From CAZUFB01 sp048173955 (GTDB taxonomy: Bacteria; Actinomycetota; Coriobacteriia; Coriobacteriales; UMGS124): a DNA stretch of 10,245 nucleotides. Positions 6,262-10,245 of the stretch are shown here, one piece after another. The notes under the pieces are model-generated. The model was not told where the DNA came from. It saw nothing but the letters and a program-made list of their open reading frames with translations, and did not search any database. The translations under genes and the position numbers were made by a program. The DNA lies in the NCBI GenBank assembly GCA_048173955.1, contig DBEYOB010000004.1, positions 1 to 10,245 on the forward strand, read 5' to 3'. Each line of letters begins with the position of its first letter. Position 1 is the stretch's first letter.

Positions 6262-6290
6262 TTTACCCCCGTTAATGCACGGGAAATAAT
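6262..6290 (+). promoter_or_regulatory. Predicted promoter of the second binding protein
   Basis: TTTACC (6262-6267), a 17-base spacer and AATAAT (6285-6290) give a reasonable sigma-70-type promoter (4/6 and 5/6 matches by eye). It lies in a short AT-rich stretch (about 6255-6290). The spacer holds GTTAA (6271-6275), which is followed at seven bases by GAAATA (6283-6288), the same pair and spacing as ahead of the first paralog. CCCG (6268-6271) and CGGG (6280-6283) form a small inverted repeat. The start near 6297 would give a leader of about 110 bases. No other gene is seen between 6168 and 6407. Confidence 0.55.
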
Positions 6291-6407
6291 CAGCCCGCAT
6301 TGTAGATGCAGCACCAACCGAGCATCGCCCCCGCCCGCACCCGGCGCGGACGGGCGGGCCGCCCTCGGGCCAACGGAGAGCACCCCGAACGAGAAAGGTC
6401 CCCCGCC

Positions 6408-8102
6408 ATGAGCAACGTCCAGCAGCACGCTTCAGGCCTGACCCGCCGCGCCTTCGTGGGCGGCGCCATGGGAACCGCGCTCGCCCTCGCCGCATGCGGC
6501 GCACAGGGCACGCATGCCCTCGCCGACGAGACCGCGGGCGGCGAGCCCGCAACCGGCGGCACGTTCCGCTACTACATCACCAACCCGGTCGCCATCGAGC
6601 CGTTCGGCGCCGAGGAGGTCCAGGGCGTCGAGGTCATGTTCAACCTGTTCACCCCGCTGTGCGAGTACGACTTCGACGCCGGCGAGGTCGTCCCCGCCGC
6701 GGCGGAGAGCTGGGAGGTCAACGACACCGCCGACGAGTTCACGTTCCACCTGCGCCAGGATGCGAAGTTCCACGACGGCAGGCCCGTCCGCGCGCAGGAC
6801 TTCAAGTACTCCTGGGAGCGCCTGTGCCGCGCCGACTTCAAGCCCGCCCCCTCCGCGCTGGGCTACAAGCTCTCGCAGGTCGCCGGCGCCGACGAGATGA
6901 TGAACGGCGAGGCCGACGAGCTCGACGTCGAGTGCCCCGACGACTACACGCTCGTCGTGCACCTCAAGGCGCCCTTCGCCGACTTCCCCTTCATCGTCTG
7001 CGAGCGCGCCCTGTGCCCGGTGCCCGAGGGCTGCACCGACACCGAGGAGGACTTCCAGGCCTTCCGCGTCGCCCCGATCGGCAACGGTCCGTTCAAGATG
7101 GACGGTGAGTGGGCGGACGGCCAGTACATCCAGGTTGTGCGCAACGACGACTACTGGGGTGACAAACCCTACATCGACGGCATCATCTTCCAGATCTACG
7201 CCGAGGAGGACACCGGCTGGTTCGACTTCCAGGCCGGCAACCTCGACTTCACCATCATCCCCTCGGGCCACTACGACGAGGCCAAGCAGCTCTACGGCGA
7301 GGCTCCCGACGGCTACACCTCGAACCCTGGCCAGCAGGGCCTCTTCGGCGACGAATCGTCGATCTACTACCTCATCTGCAACAACAACGACGAGGTCATG
7401 TCCAACCGCGAGCTGCGCATCGCCATCTCCTACGCCATCAACCGCCAGTCGATCTGCGACACGGTGCTCCAGGGCACCCGCTCCCCCGCGACGAACATCC
7501 TCGCCGCCGGCGTCCCCGGCACCGAGGAGGGCGCATGGGCCTACGCCACGCCTTCGGGCGACGCCGAGCTCGCCGCACAGTACTTCGACGAGGCCGGCTA
7601 CCCGGCCGACGAGAGCGGCAACCGCAACCTCACCATCACCCTGTCGTACAACAGCGGAGCGGGCAACGAGGACATCATGCAGATGGTCCAGAGCCAGCTC
7701 GCCGCATGCGGCGTGAACGCCGAGCTCTCGATGCAGGAGTGGGCGGCCTACATCGACGCGCTGCAGTCGGGCGACTACCAGATCGGCCGCCTTGGCTGGA
7801 CGATCCAGGTGCCCTACCCCGACGCCGTGCTGCAGCCCATGTTCTACACCGGTGCCGGCGACAACAACTCGTTCTACAGCAACCCCGACTTCGACGCCGC
7901 CATCGACGCAGCCCGCTCGATCACCGACTACGACGAGCGCATCGCGGCCTACCAGGAGGCCAACGCCATCGTCGCCGAGGACTTCCCGGTGATCCCGATG
8001 TTCTACTACCGCCACACCTACGTGACCTCGAGCCGCGTGAACAACTTCTACTACAACCCCTCGGGCTACTCCACGCTCACGAAGTGCTGGCTGAGCGCGT
8101 AA
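6408..8102 (+). CDS. Peptide-type ABC transporter solute-binding lipoprotein, family 5 (second paralog)
   Basis: A 564-residue paralog of the preceding gene, in the same orientation and aligning with it over nearly the whole mature length. It has the same signal layout: LTRRAF (11-16), hydrophobic core, then LAAC with lipid-modified Cys30, followed by a shorter linker than in the first copy. Family 5 features are again present (FHLRQDAKFHDG, DFKYSWERL, IGNGPFKMDGEW, DYWGDKP). All ten mature cysteines of the first copy are present here. The most different stretches are the signal and linker, the region about 7130-7330 and that about 7500-7630, which may affect ligand choice. Start ATG 6408 is chosen because GAGAAAGG lies 9 bases upstream and the signal peptide begins here; the in-frame ATG at 6306 would add 34 charged residues ahead of the signal. 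It is probably an independent transcription unit. The ligand is unknown, and the partner permease is not in the window. Confidence 0.92.
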   Translation: MSNVQQHASGLTRRAFVGGAMGTALALAACGAQGTHALADETAGGEPATGGTFRYYITNPVAIEPFGAEEVQGVEVMFNLFTPLCEYDFDAGEVVPAAAESWEVNDTADEFTFHLRQDAKFHDGRPVRAQDFKYSWERLCRADFKPAPSALGYKLSQVAGADEMMNGEADELDVECPDDYTLVVHLKAPFADFPFIVCERALCPVPEGCTDTEEDFQAFRVAPIGNGPFKMDGEWADGQYIQVVRNDDYWGDKPYIDGIIFQIYAEEDTGWFDFQAGNLDFTIIPSGHYDEAKQLYGEAPDGYTSNPGQQGLFGDESSIYYLICNNNDEVMSNRELRIAISYAINRQSICDTVLQGTRSPATNILAAGVPGTEEGAWAYATPSGDAELAAQYFDEAGYPADESGNRNLTITLSYNSGAGNEDIMQMVQSQLAACGVNAELSMQEWAAYIDALQSGDYQIGRLGWTIQVPYPDAVLQPMFYTGAGDNNSFYSNPDFDAAIDAARSITDYDERIAAYQEANAIVAEDFPVIPMFYYRHTYVTSSRVNNFYYNPSGYSTLTKCWLSA

Positions 8103-8115
8103 CGCACCCAAACAA

Positions 8116-8153
8116 GCCCGCCGACGCCGCACAGAAACGCAGCGCCGGCGGGC
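8116..8153. terminator. Stem-loop between convergent genes, probable terminator
   Basis: GCCCGCCGACGC (8116-8127) pairs with GCGCCGGCGGGC (8142-8153) with a single mismatch across a 14-base loop. On the plus strand it is followed by CCCTGAAA, with no T run, so it would be a weak terminator for the binding-protein gene that ends 13 bases before it. On the minus strand it is followed by TTGTTT, which suits termination of pcp. A shared, two-way terminator is likely. Confidence 0.6.
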
Positions 8154-8227
8154 CCCTGAAACGCCCGAAACCGCGCCACACACAGAAGGGCGACGGCGCA
8201 TCCACGCGCGGGAGGCGCGCCCGCACC

Positions 8228-8851
8228 CTACAGCAGCCCCTGCGCCAGCACCTCGATGCCTGCCGTCAGGGCGGCGGCGATGTCGGAGAGCGCCATGCTC
8301 GGCTTTCCCCTCATCGACGGGTCGAGCGCCTGACTGTGCAGAAGGGGGACGTGGACGAACCCCGCCCGCAGCGACGAAGCCTCGGACGCGGCCCAGTGCA
8401 GCGTCTCGTACATGACATGGTTGCACACGTAGGTCCCTGCCGTGTCGCTCACCGAGGCGGGGACGCCCGCCGCGCGCATCGCTTCCACCATGTCGCGGAT
8501 GGGCAGCGTCGAGAAGTACGCGGCGGGGCCGTGCGCGTCGATGGGCACGTCGCGGCGGACGGCGCCCGCGTTGTCGGGCTCCGCGCAGTCGTCGACGTTG
8601 ATGGCGACGCGCTCGACCGTGACGTCGGGCCTGCCGGCGGCCTGGCCGACCAGCACGACGGCAGACGCCCCGCTCCGCCCGACGGCATCCTTGACGGTCT
8701 CGAGGACCCGGTCGTAGACGACCGGCATCGCAGCCGTCTCGATGCGGGCGCCCCCGATCTGGGGCGGGAGGGACCGCACCGCCTCCCATGCCGGGTTGAC
8801 CGGCTGTCCGCCAAACGGCTCGAAACCGCAAACGAGAATCGTGGGCTGCAT
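8228..8851 (-). CDS. pcp: Pyroglutamyl-peptidase I (pyrrolidone-carboxylate peptidase)
   Basis: A cytoplasmic cysteine peptidase of family C15 that removes N-terminal pyroglutamate from peptides, opening them to ordinary aminopeptidases. The 207-residue protein has normal family length. The N-terminal motif is VCGFEPFGG (7-15). The Glu motif GRPDVTVERVAIN places the catalytic Glu at 80, SDTAGTYVCN places the Cys at 143, and GFVHVPLL places the His at 167, matching the family's Glu-Cys-His triad and spacing. The start is the ATG at 8851, with GGAGG 10 bases upstream; the frame stays open far further upstream (to 10204), but only as a shadow of the serine dehydratase gene. It converges on the second binding protein and diverges from the serine dehydratase. 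Beside peptide-binding proteins, a role in processing imported peptides is reasonable, though not shown. Confidence 0.96.
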   Translation of the reverse strand: MQPTILVCGFEPFGGQPVNPAWEAVRSLPPQIGGARIETAAMPVVYDRVLETVKDAVGRSGASAVVLVGQAAGRPDVTVERVAINVDDCAEPDNAGAVRRDVPIDAHGPAAYFSTLPIRDMVEAMRAAGVPASVSDTAGTYVCNHVMYETLHWAASEASSLRAGFVHVPLLHSQALDPSMRGKPSMALSDIAAALTAGIEVLAQGLL

Positions 8852-9019
8852 CGTCTCCCTACCTCCCTGCTGTCGCGGGACCGTGGTTTGCCCCGGAAAC
8901 CCGGGCGGGACACCCCGGCGCCGCCGTATACTATGTCCAAAATGCACTGTACCCCATGGACGCCCGGCTGGACGCCGGGGCGGCCGCACCCATCCACTCA
9001 GCACACAAGGGGGCGCGCG
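8852..9019. promoter_or_regulatory. Divergent control region between pcp and the serine dehydratase gene
   Basis: This 168-base gap has one small AT-richer patch (8926-8948). TATACT at 8927-8932 is a possible -10 for the rightward gene, without a convincing -35; the same patch read leftward gives TAGTAT and could serve pcp. A stem-loop CCCGGC-TGGAC-GCCGGG (8963-8979) would lie in the leader of the rightward gene. AAGGGGG (9007-9013) is the ribosome binding site for the ATG at 9020. I saw no glycine-riboswitch or other known aptamer pattern here. Confidence 0.4.
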
Positions 9020-10245
9020 ATGCGCATTGCCAACACCTTCGACATCCTCGGGCCGGTCATGGTGGGGCCCTCGAGCTCGCACACGGCGGGCGCCCTGCGC
9101 ATCGCCCAGCTTGCGGCGAGCCTGTGCGGCTCCCCCGTCGCGCAGGTGCGCTTCACGCTGTACAACTCCTTCGCCCAGACCTTTCGCGGGCACGGCACCG
9201 ACCGCGCCCTGGTGGGCGGCATCCTCGGCATGCACACCGACGACCCCTCCATCAAGTCGTCGTTCGACGTCGCCCGCGAGCGCGGCATCTCGTGGGAGTT
9301 CGCCGTCTCGGGCGACGGCGAGGGGCTCCACCCCAACACGGTCGACATCGACATCGTCTGCGCCGACGGCTCGAGGACGGCCCTGCGGGGTGAGTCCGTC
9401 GGCGGCGGCCGCATCCGCGTGACGAGGATCAACGGCGTCCGGGTCGACATCGAGGGCCGCATGCCGACGCTGCTCGTGGCCCATCGCGACGTCCCCGGCA
9501 TGCTCGCCATCATGACGCGCGAGCTCGGCGCGGCGGGCGTCAACATCGCCTACATGAGCTCCTACCGCACCGAACCCGGCAAGACCGCCTACGCCGTCTT
9601 CGAGACGGACACGCCCGTGCGCCCCGAGGTCGTCGCCAACATCGCCGCGTCCCCCGACGTGTTCGACGCCTTCGACGTGCGCGTGCCGGGCGTCCTGACC
9701 CTCTCCGAGGATGCGGCGAGCCCGAACGACTTCGCGTGCGGCTCGGAGCTGCTCGCCCTCTGCGCGGGGGCGGACGGGCGGGCCGCGCGCTCGATCGGCC
9801 AGGTCATGGCCGCGCGCGAGGCCGACCTGCGCGGGCGCGACGAGGCGGACGCCCAGATGGCGCGCGTGGTCTCCGTCATGCGCGAGGAGGTGAGCGCCCC
9901 GATCGCAAGCCCCGAGCCCTCGCTCGGCGGCCTCATCGGCGGCGAGGCCGCCCTCGTCGACGCGAGCCGGTCGGGCGCGGCGTGCATCTGCGGCGGCACC
10001 CTCACGCGCGCCGTCGCCTACGCCATGGCGACGCTCGAGCGCTCGGCGACGATGGGCGTCATCGTCGCGGCGCCGACCGCGGGCTCGTCGGGCGTCGTGC
10101 CGGGATGCCTGCTCGCGCTCGCCGAAGAGCGCGGCATGGACGACAGGGTCCTCGAAAGCGCGCTGTACGCCGCGGCCGCCGTGGGCGCCGTCATCGAGCG
10201 CCACGCGAGCGTCGCGGGGGCCGAGGGCGGCTGCCAGGCCGAGGT
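9020..10245 (+). CDS. L-serine dehydratase, iron-sulfur dependent, single chain with internal ACT domain, cut by the window edge
   Basis: This enzyme deaminates L-serine to pyruvate and ammonia using a [4Fe-4S] cluster. The 408 codons present cover the beta-type domain (about 1-145, with GPSSSHTAG at 16-24), an ACT domain (about 148-220, containing LLVAHRDVPGMLAIMTRELG and NIAYMSSYR), and most of the alpha-type catalytic domain (from about 235). In the catalytic part are ACICGG (321-326), APTAGSSGVVPG (351-362) and AEGGCQAE (401-408), whose cysteines include likely cluster ligands. The sequence ends inside that last motif, so the C terminus lies beyond the window. In Bacillus-type enzymes the beta-plus-ACT and alpha parts are two proteins; in E. 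coli SdaA they are one protein without ACT. Here both features occur in one chain. The start is ATG with AAGGGGG 6 bases upstream. The ACT domain suggests that serine or a related amino acid modulates activity (inference). Confidence 0.93.
   Translation, partial: MRIANTFDILGPVMVGPSSSHTAGALRIAQLAASLCGSPVAQVRFTLYNSFAQTFRGHGTDRALVGGILGMHTDDPSIKSSFDVARERGISWEFAVSGDGEGLHPNTVDIDIVCADGSRTALRGESVGGGRIRVTRINGVRVDIEGRMPTLLVAHRDVPGMLAIMTRELGAAGVNIAYMSSYRTEPGKTAYAVFETDTPVRPEVVANIAASPDVFDAFDVRVPGVLTLSEDAASPNDFACGSELLALCAGADGRAARSIGQVMAAREADLRGRDEADAQMARVVSVMREEVSAPIASPEPSLGGLIGGEAALVDASRSGAACICGGTLTRAVAYAMATLERSATMGVIVAAPTAGSSGVVPGCLLALAEERGMDDRVLESALYAAAAVGAVIERHASVAGAEGGCQAE

Noticed and set aside
6306..6407. 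Upstream ATG for the second binding protein
   Set aside because: It would place 34 charged residues before the Tat motif and has no ribosome binding site. The ATG at 6408 has one and mirrors the first paralog.
6432..8831. Open frame of 799 codons on the minus strand
   Set aside because: It is opposite the second binding protein and in the wrong frame through pcp. The translation has no family resemblance and spans a terminator-like stem-loop.
8852..10204. Long upstream extension of the pcp frame
   Set aside because: The extension is antisense to the serine dehydratase gene. The ATG at 8851 gives exactly the family length and N-terminal motif.
1..10245. Mobile elements, CRISPR arrays, tRNA/rRNA genes, phage or defence systems
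   Set aside because: None was seen: no spaced short repeats, transposase or integrase motifs, or cloverleaf-like sequence. All sizeable stretches are explained by ordinary genes.

Overview
The window is very GC-rich, with G or C at nearly every third codon position. It has the gene style of a high-GC anaerobic actinobacterium. Several features together suggest a Coriobacteriia relative (Olsenella, Collinsella or Eggerthella type): Tat-type lipoprotein solute-binding proteins, an Fe-S L-serine dehydratase, a pyroglutamyl peptidase, and a metK-priA pair behind an S-box (SAM-I) leader. That placement is inference from gene content and style; no marker gene was compared.

Layout. Positions 1-2317 carry a leftward unit: a SAM-I riboswitch, metK (S-adenosylmethionine synthase) and, 12 bases further on, the N-terminal 249 codons of priA (primosomal helicase), cut by the window edge. 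Positions 2318-2581 form a divergent control region with a clear TATAAT box for the rightward gltX (glutamyl-tRNA synthetase, 2582-4060), which ends in a strong intrinsic terminator. An abrupt AT-rich stretch (about 4174-4260) then introduces two tandem, closely related family 5 (OppA/DppA-like) solute-binding lipoproteins (4336-6078 and 6408-8102). The upstream copy has a good terminator after it, and the two copies share a promoter-region motif, so each appears to be its own transcription unit. No permease or ATPase gene is present. Next comes a leftward pcp (pyroglutamyl-peptidase I, 8228-8851), and divergent from it a rightward single-chain iron-sulfur L-serine dehydratase with an internal ACT domain (9020 to beyond the right edge).

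How it fits together. The left half is housekeeping: methyl-donor synthesis under SAM control, replication restart and tRNA charging. The right half fits peptide and amino-acid use. Two secreted peptide-type binding proteins would capture oligopeptides, Pcp would remove blocking pyroglutamate from their N termini, and serine dehydratase would turn serine into pyruvate and ammonia. The proteins are individually well recognised; their joint role is inference from proximity.

No CRISPR array, insertion sequence, tRNA, rRNA, phage gene or defence system was seen. The points most worth a second look are the paired binding proteins (ten conserved cysteines, patchwork nucleotide identity, shared promoter motif), the riboswitch with its expression platform, and the ACT-containing fused serine dehydratase.
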